Source: Gammaproteobacteria bacterium (lineage in GTDB: Bacteria > Pseudomonadota > Gammaproteobacteria > Pseudomonadales > Azotimanducaceae). Taken from it: a stretch of DNA of 64,000 nt. A model generated the notes under the pieces. It worked only from the letters and a program-made list of their open reading frames with translations, was not told the DNA's origin and made no database searches. This document shows positions 1 through 9,001 of the stretch, in pieces. The DNA is taken from NCBI GenBank assembly GCA_026708185.1, contig JAPOVK010000032.1, positions 1 to 64,000 on the forward strand. The letters are read 5' to 3'. The position numbers and the translations under genes are program-made. Position 1 is the first letter of the stretch; every line of letters begins with the position of its first letter.

Positions 1-1128
1 AATGGAGCCCTGACCGGAAAACGCGCCGTAGTAGAACCACAGTTCGTCGCCAACCACCAGGCAGACACCACCCGCCGCATGGATATAGCCGTAGTTCCAG
101 CTTCCCCACCGGCGGCTAGCGCCGATAAAGGCTTCCCGGTGGGGTCGATGCCAATGGAACCCGTCGCGGCTGTAGGCCAGTTGCAGGTCGTTGATCTTCG
201 GTCGGCCCAACTCCGCGGCGCGGGCGTTCTCGGGCCCGTGGAAGATCGCGAACGCGCCCAGCATGAGACTCTCGTAGGCGACGGCATTGAGGTCGTAGAG
301 TTGCGGCGCAATGCCGACAAGCGGGTCCGGCCGGTCGAGGCGGTCGGTGCGAGCCCAGCGAACGGGGTCGTCATCGCGCCAGCGGGCCGCGCGCAGGAAA
401 TCATCGTGTTCGTGGTAGGACCGGGCGCGCTGTTGCCATTTATGGCGGATGCTGAACACGAACTTGCGCCGAAACGGGTTGTGGAAAAACGTGGTGTTGT
501 CGCCGGATGGCGAGGCCATCCCACGTTCCGTCCAGCGAATACCGTCCGGCGAGGTGTAGACCTTGCCGCCCTGGCTATGACCGATCCAGCGCCAATAGAC
601 GAACATCTTGAAGCGTTCTTCCGGCGCGGCGTCGTGGTCCAGCCAGACCATGACGCCGTCTCGAAGATGCCCCGGTGGGCGGGGGATCACGGCATTCGTG
701 CCCGGGACGGCGGCTAGTTCCGGGCGTCGCCAGTTGATCCCGTCGTCGCTCGTTGCCATTGCCGCACCGTCGTACCAACCGGCTTGGTAGAAGAGCTTGA
801 AGGTCCCGTCCGCCGGGTCGTACCAGGCACCGTCGTTGAACGGCGCCGCGACGGGGCATTGGCCGTGGTTCAGTTCCAACTCGGTCTCCGGCGAGAGCAC
901 CGGTGCGGCGTCGTGGACCTTGGCGGCGTGATAGGCGCGCTTCAAGGTCGTGGACTCGATCAGGAAATCGTCGACGAACAACTGCCGGCCCACATCCACG
1001 GGAATGACGGCAGGAGGACTCGACAGGTAGGGAACCGGCAACGGGTCGTCGCCGATGTCGACGTGACCGGGCGGCCACTCGTCCGGGAACGCGATGCCGT
1101 TGTAGGAAGTCGTCATATCGTCCCTCAT
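1..1128 (-). CDS. Glycoside-hydrolase-like protein, C-terminus cut by window edge
   Basis: An uninterrupted minus-strand frame runs from an ATG at 1128 off the left edge (376 codons). It reads like a five-bladed beta-propeller glycosidase-type protein (GH32/43/130-like families): an early VGRQLFVDDFLIE segment, then recurring aromatic-rich blade motifs such as WYDPADGTFKLFYQAG, ATSDDGINWRRPEL, KVYTSPDGIRWTERG and AYSRDGFHWHRP. The repeated S-x-DG-x-x-W signature is typical of sugar-cleaving propeller proteins and their uncharacterised relatives. No signal peptide is evident. The ATG at 1128 has AGGGG just upstream; an in-frame ATG at 1116 is an alternative. The substrate cannot be inferred and the C-terminus is missing from the window. 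Confidence 0.7.
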   Translation of the reverse strand, partial: MRDDMTTSYNGIAFPDEWPPGHVDIGDDPLPVPYLSSPPAVIPVDVGRQLFVDDFLIESTTLKRAYHAAKVHDAAPVLSPETELELNHGQCPVAAPFNDGAWYDPADGTFKLFYQAGWYDGAAMATSDDGINWRRPELAAVPGTNAVIPRPPGHLRDGVMVWLDHDAAPEERFKMFVYWRWIGHSQGGKVYTSPDGIRWTERGMASPSGDNTTFFHNPFRRKFVFSIRHKWQQRARSYHEHDDFLRAARWRDDDPVRWARTDRLDRPDPLVGIAPQLYDLNAVAYESLMLGAFAIFHGPENARAAELGRPKINDLQLAYSRDGFHWHRPHREAFIGASRRWGSWNYGYIHAAGGVCLVVGDELWFYYGAFSGQGSI

Positions 1129-1430
1129 CGTCCCCTATTCGACGGCGCGCAGTCTGTCACATCTGTTATGGTGCGGTACGAGCGCGCTTCGCGCCTGACC
1201 TCGTCCGGCCTTCCCCAGCAAGGCCGACCCAAGGAGGTAAAGGGGACGTGTGTCCTCGAAGCGTCATCGTCAACCCGTTCCGGCGGGCCCGCTGGGGGAG
1301 CCATGACCGGGGCTGATTGGGGTGACCGACCGCACGCAAATCCCTCAAACGACTGGTTCGCGCACGCATGCGCAAGACGGGTGAGTCCTATTCGTCGGCC
1401 CGTCGGTACTTCCATACCGAGGACTACGAA
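1129..1430. other. Intergenic region with a mini-ORF behind a perfect ribosome-binding site
   Basis: This 302-base gap separates two divergent genes. It holds a 6-bp hairpin (GGCCTT/AAGGCC, 1207-1225) and a perfect AAGGAGGT at 1231-1238, nine bases before a GTG at 1248 that opens a 22-codon frame ending at 1316. It may be a leader peptide or chance. No clear sigma-70 promoter was recognised. Confidence 0.4.
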
Positions 1431-1808
1431 ATGACCAACGCAACCAACAAACTGCAACCAGACCTGTGGCCGGATTGGGTCCAGGGCCATCCATGGCTCG
1501 TCTCATTCCTCACGAAGGCAGAGGCCGAGGCCCGCAACCGCGGCGACACCCGATGCGACCACTTCCACGTCGCACTTGCTTTTCTCGGACTCGGACCGCC
1601 GGTATCCGCGTGGCTGGAGACGCTGGGGCTCGACGCGCGGGAAGCCCGGGAAGATACCTTCGAGATCCTGGGAATGAACGCCGAGGTGACATTCGGTGCA
1701 AACCGTCACGAGGCATCAATGGCGAGAGGCGAACGAGCGCGTGCAGCGCGGCGCAGCGACAACCCGGTCGCCGAGTGTCCCCTCGAGTCGGTGCTCTGCG
1801 CCATCTGA
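1431..1808 (+). CDS. Stand-alone Clp N-terminal (repeat) domain protein
   Basis: A 125-residue protein from the ATG at 1431, with GAGGA upstream. Residues about 15-80 resemble one and a half Clp_N repeats: HPWLVSFLTKAEAEA, then GDTRCDHFHVALAFLG and WLETLGLDAREAREDTFEIL, the helix pattern found at the N-terminus of ClpA/ClpB/ClpC and in small stand-alone Clp-N proteins that bind substrates or adaptors. No AAA ATPase module follows. The last 45 residues (Arg/Ala-rich) look unlike the family and may reflect a frameshift. A decayed dioxygenase gene lies directly downstream, so this locus may be eroding. Family assignment is by eye. Confidence 0.5.
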   Translation: MTNATNKLQPDLWPDWVQGHPWLVSFLTKAEAEARNRGDTRCDHFHVALAFLGLGPPVSAWLETLGLDAREAREDTFEILGMNAEVTFGANRHEASMARGERARAARRSDNPVAECPLESVLCAI

Positions 1809-1940
1809 CAGGCATCTCGTCGACCGAGGACACGTCCTACGACGTTCGAGTCGATGACGCCAGGAGTGGATGCGGAGTCTCGCTGCGTCGCATGGCGCGG
1901 ATCCCGCAGTGTCCCCTACGACATCCACCGGCCGCGGCCC

Positions 1941-2387
1941 TAAGTCAGGCCCACGCTTCGGCATCGAACTTCTCAGCCGTGCTGGTTCCGCTCCGTGCCC
2001 TGCTGGAAATACCTGCCAAAACGTTTGGCAAGAAAGTCCTTCAGGCGAATATGCTCTGGCGAAACGACGACTCCGGCGCCCTCTCGGCGGTGCCCGGCTC
2101 CCACCACTGGCTCGACCGCGAGCCTCCGCTGCGCCACGAACCAGTGCCCGGGGAGCAGACGCTGCGGCTACCGGCCGGCAGCATGGTGATCATTCACTCG
2201 AACCTCTGGCACCGGGCTCTGTCCACACGCACGGGGAAGCGTCGCGTGCTCATCTTGTCCTACACGCTGCTGGTTGCGCGAGTCGCCCCACGGCGGCCCG
2301 GCGCCCGACGACGGTCTGACACGCAAGCTAATCGCCGATGGCGACGAGGAAATCCGAGAGCTGCTTGGCCTCACGGGGCACTCGTAA
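1941..2387 (+). pseudogene. Phytanoyl-CoA dioxygenase (PhyH family) remnant
   Basis: The frame through 2051 encodes a typical C-terminal half of a PhyH-family Fe(II)/2-oxoglutarate oxygenase: SGALSAVPGSHHWLD, then LPAGSMVIIHSNLWHRAL with the distal metal-binding His, then KRRVLILSYT. The usual family ending (DDGLTRKLIADGDEEIREL, stop at 2385-2387) continues in a different frame, so a frameshift lies between about 2265 and 2305. The N-terminal half with the H-x-D metal motif is absent, and upstream sequence in this frame is unrelated Arg-rich translation. The gene is therefore truncated and frameshifted. Such genes are abundant in many marine and sponge-associated bacteria. Confidence 0.75.
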
Positions 2388-2588
2388 CGGCTCCTTTCCG
2401 CCGGCGGTCAACGCGACCACACCCGACATTGCCTTGACGGCAGCCTCGATTTCCCGCGCACCGACGGCCATTCGATGTCGCGGATTATGAGTGGCATCGG
2501 TTCCTCGCGTTGTCGAACCACACTAGGTGCGCCGACGGACACACCGGGACGAGGCAAGCCTGTACGCTAGGCTGTTCTATTCGGCAGC

Positions 2589-2609
2589 GGGACGGGACAA
2601 GCCCGTCCC
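2589..2609. repeat. Perfect GC-rich palindrome (REP-like hairpin)
   Basis: GGGACGGG and CCCGTCCC form an 8-bp perfect stem around the 5-base loop ACAAG, 56 bases upstream of the enolase-superfamily gene. No T-tract follows on either strand, so it is not a classic terminator. It could be a REP-type intergenic hairpin. Confidence 0.5.
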
Positions 2610-2665
2610 CTACGGCCGTGATTCGACAATTGGGCGGTATAGCCCGAACCCGACGAGGAGCCATC

Positions 2666-3781
2666 ATGAACATTACGGACATTCGTACCGTTGTAGCCCG
2701 CGTGCCGGTCGAGAAACCCACCGCTATCGCCACGCGACAGCTTGCGGCACGGGAGTACATGCTCGTCTGGATCGACACCGATGCGGGTCATACGGGCATC
2801 GGTTATACCTACGCGGGCACGGTCGCAGGCGGGGCAACCTACGAGTTCGTGCAGGATGCGTTCCGACCCCTGTTGCTCGGCCAGGATCCACGACTCATCG
2901 AGGGACATTGGGCCGCAATGTACCAGCAAGTACTGCTGTCCGGTCGGCGGGGGGCTGCGCTCAGGGCAATATCGGCCCTCGACATCGCTCTGTGGGATCT
3001 CCTGGGCAAGATCGCCGGACTACCGCTCTACCGTCTTCTCGGAGGCTGGGCCGACGAGGTGCCGGCCTATGCCTCGGGCGGCTACTACCGGCCCGGCGAC
3101 CCACTCGACAACGTCCGCGACGAAATCCTGTCCTACAAGACACTCGGTTTCACGGATTTCAAGATCAAGGTCGGCGGTGCCGCCTTCGAGGTCGACGTCG
3201 AGCGGATACGCACCGCACGGGAATCCATTGGTCCAACGGGACGCCTGGCGTTGGATGCCAACAACGCCTGGCGCTGGCCACACGATGCGATCCGCTTTGC
3301 GCGCGCGGTCGAAGACTGCGACATCTGGTGGTTGGAGGAACCGCTGTCTCCCGATGACATCGCAGGCCACGCCGAGATCGCGCGTACCCTTGAAATGCCA
3401 GTGGCGACCGGGGAAATCCACGCGACCCGTTGGGACTTCCGCGACCTCATCGCCCAGCAGGCGGCCAACATCCTGCAACCCGATGCCGGTGTCCTCGGCG
3501 GCATTACGGAATGGATGAAGGTGGCGCACACGGCCGCATCGTTCAATCTGCCGGTGGCGCCGCACTGGCACGCGAACGTCCATGCCCACCTCGTGGCGGC
3601 GGCACACAACGGCATCACCGTGGAGTACTTCGCGCTCGAGCAGGATATCTACAACTTCGAGCGCCTAGTGACACCCGAGACGCGTTTGCGAGTCGTGGAC
3701 GGTCGCATCCCGGTGTCAGACCGACCGGGACTCGGAATGGAGTTTGACGACGAGGCGATCGCCCGATGGCGAGTGGGCTGA
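2666..3781 (+). CDS. Mandelate racemase/muconate lactonizing family enzyme
   Basis: A 371-residue enolase-superfamily enzyme. The N-terminal capping domain spans about residues 1-125 and the barrel follows. Visible catalytic elements: K166-x-K168 (FKIKV) at the end of barrel strand 2; metal ligands D198 (LDANN), E224 (WWLEEP) and E250 (ATGE); D273 (QPDAG) paired with H300 (APHWHAN). The KxK plus Asp-His pair is the mandelate racemase subgroup pattern, used for proton abstraction from acid sugars or hydroxy acids, with Mg2+ holding the enediolate. The substrate is not inferable; acid-sugar dehydration is likely. The ATG at 2666 is preceded by GAGGAG. A longer in-frame extension to 2510 lacks family similarity. 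It stands alone, convergent with the ABC genes. Confidence 0.88.
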   Translation: MNITDIRTVVARVPVEKPTAIATRQLAAREYMLVWIDTDAGHTGIGYTYAGTVAGGATYEFVQDAFRPLLLGQDPRLIEGHWAAMYQQVLLSGRRGAALRAISALDIALWDLLGKIAGLPLYRLLGGWADEVPAYASGGYYRPGDPLDNVRDEILSYKTLGFTDFKIKVGGAAFEVDVERIRTARESIGPTGRLALDANNAWRWPHDAIRFARAVEDCDIWWLEEPLSPDDIAGHAEIARTLEMPVATGEIHATRWDFRDLIAQQAANILQPDAGVLGGITEWMKVAHTAASFNLPVAPHWHANVHAHLVAAAHNGITVEYFALEQDIYNFERLVTPETRLRVVDGRIPVSDRPGLGMEFDDEAIARWRVG

Positions 3782-3884
3782 TCCACCCATGCAATCAACC
3801 CGGCAGGGGCAGCGGCAGGGGGAGGTTCGGGGAGGAGACGAATCGTGCTCGACCGGCTGGCTCCTGCGCCGTTGTCGTGGTTCG

Positions 3885-5912
3885 CTACGCGGCGATGGTC
3901 TGCAAGTCGACGAAGCGCCGGTAGTGCCCGTCCGGCAACGCCATCAGCTCTTCATGGCTACCGGACTCGCGCAGTCGACCGTCCTCGAGGAACACGATCT
4001 TGTCCGCGCAGGCGATGGTGGACAGACGGTGCGCGATAATGATCACCAACCGGTCGCGGGCCGCCTCCTGGAGCGACTGCACGAGGTATCCCTCGGTTTC
4101 CGGGTCGAGGGCGGAGGTCGGTTCGTCGAGGATGAGGATACGCGAGTCGCGCAGGAGGCCCCGGGCGATCGCGAGGCGCTGCTTCTGGCCGACGGAGAGC
4201 TTGCTCATGCTGGTTCCGAGCCTGGTGTCGTAGCCCTCGGGCAAGGCGACGATGAAGTCGTGGGCGCCGGCAATCCGCGCGACGCGTTCGACCTCTTCCG
4301 CACTGGCGTCCGGTTTGCCGAAACGGATGTTGTCGGCGATGGAGTCCGAGAATAGCTGCGTCTCCTGGAACACGTAGGTCACCTGGCCGCGCAGGCTCTC
4401 GAGCGTCGCGTCGTTGGCGTTGATGCCGTCGAGGAGCACCTCGCCTCCCGTGGCGATGCGGTAGCGCGGGATGAGGCTCGCGAGTGTGGTCTTGCCGGCC
4501 CCCGTTGGACCCGCGATGGCGAGGATCTGGCCGATGGACGCATCGAGGTTGATCCCGGTAAGCGCCCGGCGGCCATCGGGGTAGACGAAGCCCACGTCGC
4601 GGAACTCGACGCCGCGCTCGATTCGGGGCAGGGTGGTTCCGCCCAGATCCTCCTCGCCGGGCATGTCGATGATGGCGAATACGCGTCGCATCCCCGCCGC
4701 GTGGTACTGCAGATGCACCCACGTCAGGCCCATGCTTCGCGCCGGGCCCCGAATCCATTTGAAATAGAACAGGAGTGCCCCGTAGTCGCCCGGCGACATC
4801 ACTCCGTTGATCACTTGTGTGGAGGCGTACACGACGGAGCCCATGACGATCAGGTAGTAGCCGATCTCGACCAACTGACCCACCGTGATGCCCACCCAGA
4901 CATAGCCGCGGTAGCGCTTGAAGGACTCGTCGCTGTCGTCGTCGAAGCGCTGCTTCTCCTTGCGGTTGCCGCCCAGGCTCTGCACCGCGAGGATGTTGTC
5001 CATCCCCTCCTCGATGGTGCTGGTGGTGATGGCGCCCGCCGCCCGGGACGACTGGGCCCGGCGTCGCGCCATGCGCGAGAAGCCCACCGAGAGGAGGAAG
5101 ATGCAGGGGAACACGCAGGCGAGGAGGAGGATGAAGCCGGGCGAGTCGGGGTAGGCGCTCATGAACGTGCCGATGGCCATGAACATGACCGCCATCGCCA
5201 TCACGATGGCATACCAGGTGCCGTAGAACCCCTGGTTGATGGCCGGCGCGTCGTACATGACCCGGTAGACGCTGTCGCCGATGCGCTGCTCCTCCAGGGT
5301 GGTCATCGGCAACGCCTTGATCCGCTCGAACAACCGGGCCCGGAAGTAGTGGTTCACCGATTGGGTGAGGCGCGTGTTGATCATGAAGTCGATGTAGCCG
5401 TAGATCCCACCGACGTAGCTGTGCGCGCCATGCAGGCTGTTCTCGACCTTGGTGGCGGTGTCGTGGCCCTCCGCCAGGTTCCCCTCCGTCTCGTCCCGCG
5501 CGTTGTCGCCCTGTGCATAGCCACCGATCAAGAGGACGAACAGCGCGAGAACGGCCATGACCGCCAGCAGCACTTCGAGCGGTCCGGACCCGGCGAGGGC
5601 ATCGAGGAACGGGCGCCAGATCGGCGGATAGCCGGTCGCCTCCTCGATGGGCGTGCCCAGCACCACGTGATCGATGATGATCTTGATCGGCCAGGGGAGC
5701 ATGACCACCGGCACGGCAATCGCGAAGAACATCAACGTGAGCTTGAGGAGGAAACGGCCGAGGAAATGACGGGCGAGGAACATCCCCCGCGCCGCAACCT
5801 CCAGCGTCTCGCCGAAGCTCAAGTCGGTGTGCGTGTCGATGAGGCTCGCGCGTCGGTCGAGTTCGGCCTCGCGTTCGCGCAGCGTGGACTTACGAGCTAC
5901 GACGTCCGTCAC
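3885..5912 (-). CDS. ABC exporter half-transporter (partner of the 853-residue subunit)
   Basis: A 675-residue membrane-domain plus ATPase fusion. The transmembrane domain (about residues 45-400) starts with LTLMFFAIAVPVVMLPW and carries an unusually long hydrophilic stretch of some 60 residues between its first helices. The ATPase has Walker A GPTGAGKTT, signature LSVGQKQ (for LSGGQ), Walker B ILILDEPTSALD with the catalytic Glu, and the H-loop IIIAHRLST. The GTG start at 5912 overlaps the upstream gene's stop (GTGA), so the two are translationally coupled and probably form a heterodimer in the inner membrane. The open frame extends upstream to 6137, but that part is antisense-like Arg/Pro-rich sequence. 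The cargo (lipid, drug or peptide) is unknown. Confidence 0.85.
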   Translation of the reverse strand: MTDVVARKSTLREREAELDRRASLIDTHTDLSFGETLEVAARGMFLARHFLGRFLLKLTLMFFAIAVPVVMLPWPIKIIIDHVVLGTPIEEATGYPPIWRPFLDALAGSGPLEVLLAVMAVLALFVLLIGGYAQGDNARDETEGNLAEGHDTATKVENSLHGAHSYVGGIYGYIDFMINTRLTQSVNHYFRARLFERIKALPMTTLEEQRIGDSVYRVMYDAPAINQGFYGTWYAIVMAMAVMFMAIGTFMSAYPDSPGFILLLACVFPCIFLLSVGFSRMARRRAQSSRAAGAITTSTIEEGMDNILAVQSLGGNRKEKQRFDDDSDESFKRYRGYVWVGITVGQLVEIGYYLIVMGSVVYASTQVINGVMSPGDYGALLFYFKWIRGPARSMGLTWVHLQYHAAGMRRVFAIIDMPGEEDLGGTTLPRIERGVEFRDVGFVYPDGRRALTGINLDASIGQILAIAGPTGAGKTTLASLIPRYRIATGGEVLLDGINANDATLESLRGQVTYVFQETQLFSDSIADNIRFGKPDASAEEVERVARIAGAHDFIVALPEGYDTRLGTSMSKLSVGQKQRLAIARGLLRDSRILILDEPTSALDPETEGYLVQSLQEAARDRLVIIIAHRLSTIACADKIVFLEDGRLRESGSHEELMALPDGHYRRFVDLQTIAA

Positions 5913-8470
5913 GAGCCGGCGTCCCCCGCCGCACGGGAAAGGTTCGACTCCGCCTCGACGAACGCCCGGTAGCGGCCGTCTTCGAGAGCCATCAAGGCGT
6001 CGTGGTCGCCGTTTTCGATGATGCGGCCGTCGTCGAGATAGAGGATGTTGTCGGCACGGCGAATCGTGGAGATGCGGTGGGTGATGAGGAAGATTGCCCG
6101 CTTGTCCGCCACGTTCCCCGTCCGGCCGGCGGCCCACTCCGAGAGGTTCGTCATGACACGGTTCTCCGTTGCCGCATCGAGCGCCGCCGTGGGTTCGTCG
6201 AGAATCAGCAAGGGCGTGTTGCGCACAACGGCGCGTGCGATGGACAGTCGCTGGCGCTGGCCCGTCGAGATGCGGCCGCCGCGGTCGCCGAGGACGGTAT
6301 CCAGACCGTCCGGCAAGGCGTCCACGTAGTCCTCCATGCAGGCGATGCGGATGGCTTCGCCGACCTCGCCGTCGTCCGCATTGGGGGCCGCGTAGCGGAT
6401 GTTGTCGCGCACGGACATCCCGAACAGGACGTTCTCCTGCAGGGCGATGGCGATGTTGCCGCGCACCGAGGCCACCGTGTAGGCGCGCAGGTCAACGCCG
6501 TCGATAGAAACGGCGCCGACCGCGGGATCGTAGAGGCGCAGCAGAAGCCCCATCAGCGTGCTCTTGCCGGACCCCGTGGGACCCACGATGGCGGTGATGG
6601 TGCCGCTTTCGGCGGCGAAACTGGCACCGTCGAGTACCGGGCGATCCGGCTCGTAGGCGAAGGTCACGTTGTCGAACCGCACCTGCCGGTGAAACCGGGT
6701 CAGAGGAACGGCGTCCGCGGCGTCCACGACATCGGGCTCGCGATCCAGGATGTCGAAAACCCGCTTCAGGCCCATGGCGATGTCCTGGGCGGCCATCCAG
6801 TTCTGGATGCCCCAGCGTATGCCGGCGGCCGCGCCCTGGAACTCGTCCCGCGACCACTGGTGGGCGGTGAGGTTCCAGATCACGAAACTCAAGCCCACGA
6901 AGGCGATCAGTTCGACGGAGAAGGTCGGGACTCCCAGGTAGGCCCACCGCGCGACCAGGTACTCGCTGGCGAGCATGGCCCCCGCGACGATGCTGAACGT
7001 GATGATGCCGACCAGCGCCATCAGCACCCGGACCCGGTACGCGGTGTTGAACAGGATCACCGAGTCTTCCTCGAGTTGCCGCTGGATGGAGTCCTCGGCC
7101 CCGTACGCCTTGATCAGCCGGATGGCGCTGAACGACTCCTGAAGGCGGGAGGTCACGTCGGACGTCGCGGCCCTCGCCGCCAGCGCCTTCGTGCGCATGC
7201 GCGGCATGGCCCACTTCGCCCAGGCCAGCGTCGGCACGACGACGGACAGCATGATGAGTCCGATCCAGGGACTTAAGAGCGACAACAGGAAGATGCCGGC
7301 GACGTAGCTGAAGATGAGCATCAAGATGCCGAGCAGGCTGTCGATCACGGACGTCACCTGGGCGCTGTCCTGGTAGATGCGGAAGATCGAGTCGCCGGTC
7401 CGGTGGTCGCTGTGATAGCTGAGCGACAGCGTGTGCCATCGCTCGACCAGCGCCGTGCGCAAGTCCTGGTTGATGCGCTGCAGGATCCAGATCCTGTACC
7501 AGCCCGCCCCCGTGCCGGACATGATCCAGCTGTATTCGCCGCCGCCGATCATGATGCGAAGGGGCGTCAAGGCCACGATCAACGTTACGCTGATCCCGAC
7601 GTAGACCCACTGGAAGTAAAACCGCTCCTCGGCTGTCAGGGTTCTCTCCAGGATGCCTCGTGCCAACTCGCCCCGGCCGAGGGCGTCCGCCAGCAACGGG
7701 ATCACCGGGTCCGCCTGGAGGATCGACTGGAACAGGAGATCGGCCAGCACGAGCCCCACGCCCAAACTGATCAGCTTCTGCAGGTAGACCAAGAAAAAGT
7801 AGTACACCAGGTGCGTCGAGGCGCGAACGCGCATGCCGATTCGACCGTTGTCGTAGCGGAACTGCACGAGCCAGCCGAGCGCGCAGGCACCCGTCACCCA
7901 CGCGATCCACTTGCTGGCGGCGAACTCCGGCATGGCGGCGGGGGCCACGACCACGTTGCCGTACGCGGCGAGCAGGAGCGCCGCGACCGTGCCGACGACG
8001 CGCAACCGGGGGTTGCCGCTGAAGGCGATGATCCAACTCCACACGGCAAGGCCGGCGACGCAGACACACACGGCGATTGGATAGAGGACGTGTCGCTCGG
8101 TATCGGCCCGGTCGTCGAGCGCGGTCGTCACGAAGCGGAAAACGTCGTAGTAGAGCAAGCCCCCGACGGCCAGCGCCGTGACCAGGAACGGCAAGTAGGT
8201 GTAGGAGAACCCGCCAGCAGCCTCGCCGGTGGCCCTCGCGCTCGAAGCCAGCGTCCGCTCGGTAGTTAGCCAGCGACCGAAGAACTGCGGCTTGATGTAG
8301 GGCCACGACCGCAGGAACAGCTTGACGATGGAGACGAGGTTGTCGCGATCGTCTGCAACGGTCAGGTCCCGATCCGCCGGCACCGGCCCGTCGCCCATGA
8401 TCGGCAGCGCACGTGCCAGCGCGCGCCTCTCGGCGTGCTCCTCGTCGGGGGTCTTTCGCGGATCCGGCAT
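5909..8470 (-). CDS. ABC exporter half-transporter with extended membrane region, 853 aa
   Basis: Much longer than the usual 580-600 residue half-transporter. About ten hydrophobic segments can be counted before the ATPase; four (roughly residues 90-240) precede the conventional six-helix bundle, which starts near YYFFLVYLQKLISLG. The ATPase has Walker A GPTGSGKST, Q-loop ALQENVLFG, signature ISTGQRQR (degenerate at the first and third positions), Walker B LLILDEPTAALD and H-loop FLITHRIST. Gene order is small membrane protein, this gene, then the 675-residue partner, with 6-base and overlapping junctions, so one operon. The extra N-terminal helices recall the TMD0-like regions of some eukaryotic transporters, here only as an analogy. 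Substrate unknown. Confidence 0.85.
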   Translation of the reverse strand: MPDPRKTPDEEHAERRALARALPIMGDGPVPADRDLTVADDRDNLVSIVKLFLRSWPYIKPQFFGRWLTTERTLASSARATGEAAGGFSYTYLPFLVTALAVGGLLYYDVFRFVTTALDDRADTERHVLYPIAVCVCVAGLAVWSWIIAFSGNPRLRVVGTVAALLLAAYGNVVVAPAAMPEFAASKWIAWVTGACALGWLVQFRYDNGRIGMRVRASTHLVYYFFLVYLQKLISLGVGLVLADLLFQSILQADPVIPLLADALGRGELARGILERTLTAEERFYFQWVYVGISVTLIVALTPLRIMIGGGEYSWIMSGTGAGWYRIWILQRINQDLRTALVERWHTLSLSYHSDHRTGDSIFRIYQDSAQVTSVIDSLLGILMLIFSYVAGIFLLSLLSPWIGLIMLSVVVPTLAWAKWAMPRMRTKALAARAATSDVTSRLQESFSAIRLIKAYGAEDSIQRQLEEDSVILFNTAYRVRVLMALVGIITFSIVAGAMLASEYLVARWAYLGVPTFSVELIAFVGLSFVIWNLTAHQWSRDEFQGAAAGIRWGIQNWMAAQDIAMGLKRVFDILDREPDVVDAADAVPLTRFHRQVRFDNVTFAYEPDRPVLDGASFAAESGTITAIVGPTGSGKSTLMGLLLRLYDPAVGAVSIDGVDLRAYTVASVRGNIAIALQENVLFGMSVRDNIRYAAPNADDGEVGEAIRIACMEDYVDALPDGLDTVLGDRGGRISTGQRQRLSIARAVVRNTPLLILDEPTAALDAATENRVMTNLSEWAAGRTGNVADKRAIFLITHRISTIRRADNILYLDDGRIIENGDHDALMALEDGRYRAFVEAESNLSRAAGDAGS

Positions 8471-8476
8471 CGGTGG

Positions 8477-8767
8477 CTAGTGCGAATCCCCTTCGCCTCG
8501 CCCCCCGCGCAACCTGGCGAGCAGCATCGCCAGGTAGCCAACCAACGCCGCGAAGGAAAGGACCAGCGCCGCCGACCCTAGGGCCCACCCGTAGGGAACG
8601 AGGATGTTGGTGGCGACCGAATCCGCAAAGAAACGCCAGAGCCGATCGTTCAAGGCGATGAGGACCAACGCGGCTATGGCGAGGATCGGCGCCACGAATA
8701 CCAGCGTGGCGACGAACACCCGTGCACCGAGGGCCGACGCGCGGCTCTTGAATCCCGTGTCGCTCAT
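8477..8767 (-). CDS. Small two-helix membrane protein at the head of the ABC operon
   Basis: A 96-residue protein with two strong hydrophobic helices, VFVATLVFVAPILAIAALVLI and GWALGSAALVLSFAALVGYL, separated by a polar loop, with a Gly/Arg-rich C-terminal tail. I do not recognise a family. The ATG at 8767 has AAGGGG seven bases upstream; an in-frame ATG at 8773 is too close to that site. It ends six bases before the 853-residue ABC subunit on the same strand, suggesting an accessory or assembly role for the exporter. Confidence 0.65.
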   Translation of the reverse strand: MSDTGFKSRASALGARVFVATLVFVAPILAIAALVLIALNDRLWRFFADSVATNILVPYGWALGSAALVLSFAALVGYLAMLLARLRGGRGEGDSH

Positions 8768-8867
8768 GCTCATCCCCTTCGAGCGGCCACTATAGCGTAG
8801 CGGGGTCTCGGGCAACCGCCGTACGACGGTTCTCGGGGACGAGCTACGAAACGCGTAGCAGGGCCAT

Positions 8868-8897
8868 GTGCGGACGTGGACGTCCGCGCACCGCCAT
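8868..8897. repeat. Dispersed intergenic repeat, copy 1
   Basis: A 30-base segment built around GCGGACGTGG and CGCGCACCG. It matches 59632-59661 at 25 of 30 positions by eye. This copy contains the perfect palindrome GCGGACGT-GG-ACGTCCGC (8870-8887). It lies in the gap between the two exporter loci. Confidence 0.5.
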
Positions 8898-9001
8898 GCG
8901 GCGTGTGGGAGTTTGCAGAACGGCGAGGGCTCGCACAGCGCCAGGAGGTTGGTTGACGACCGCCATCGGTGTATACCGGCGTGGCACGCTGCGAGGTTGC
9001 G

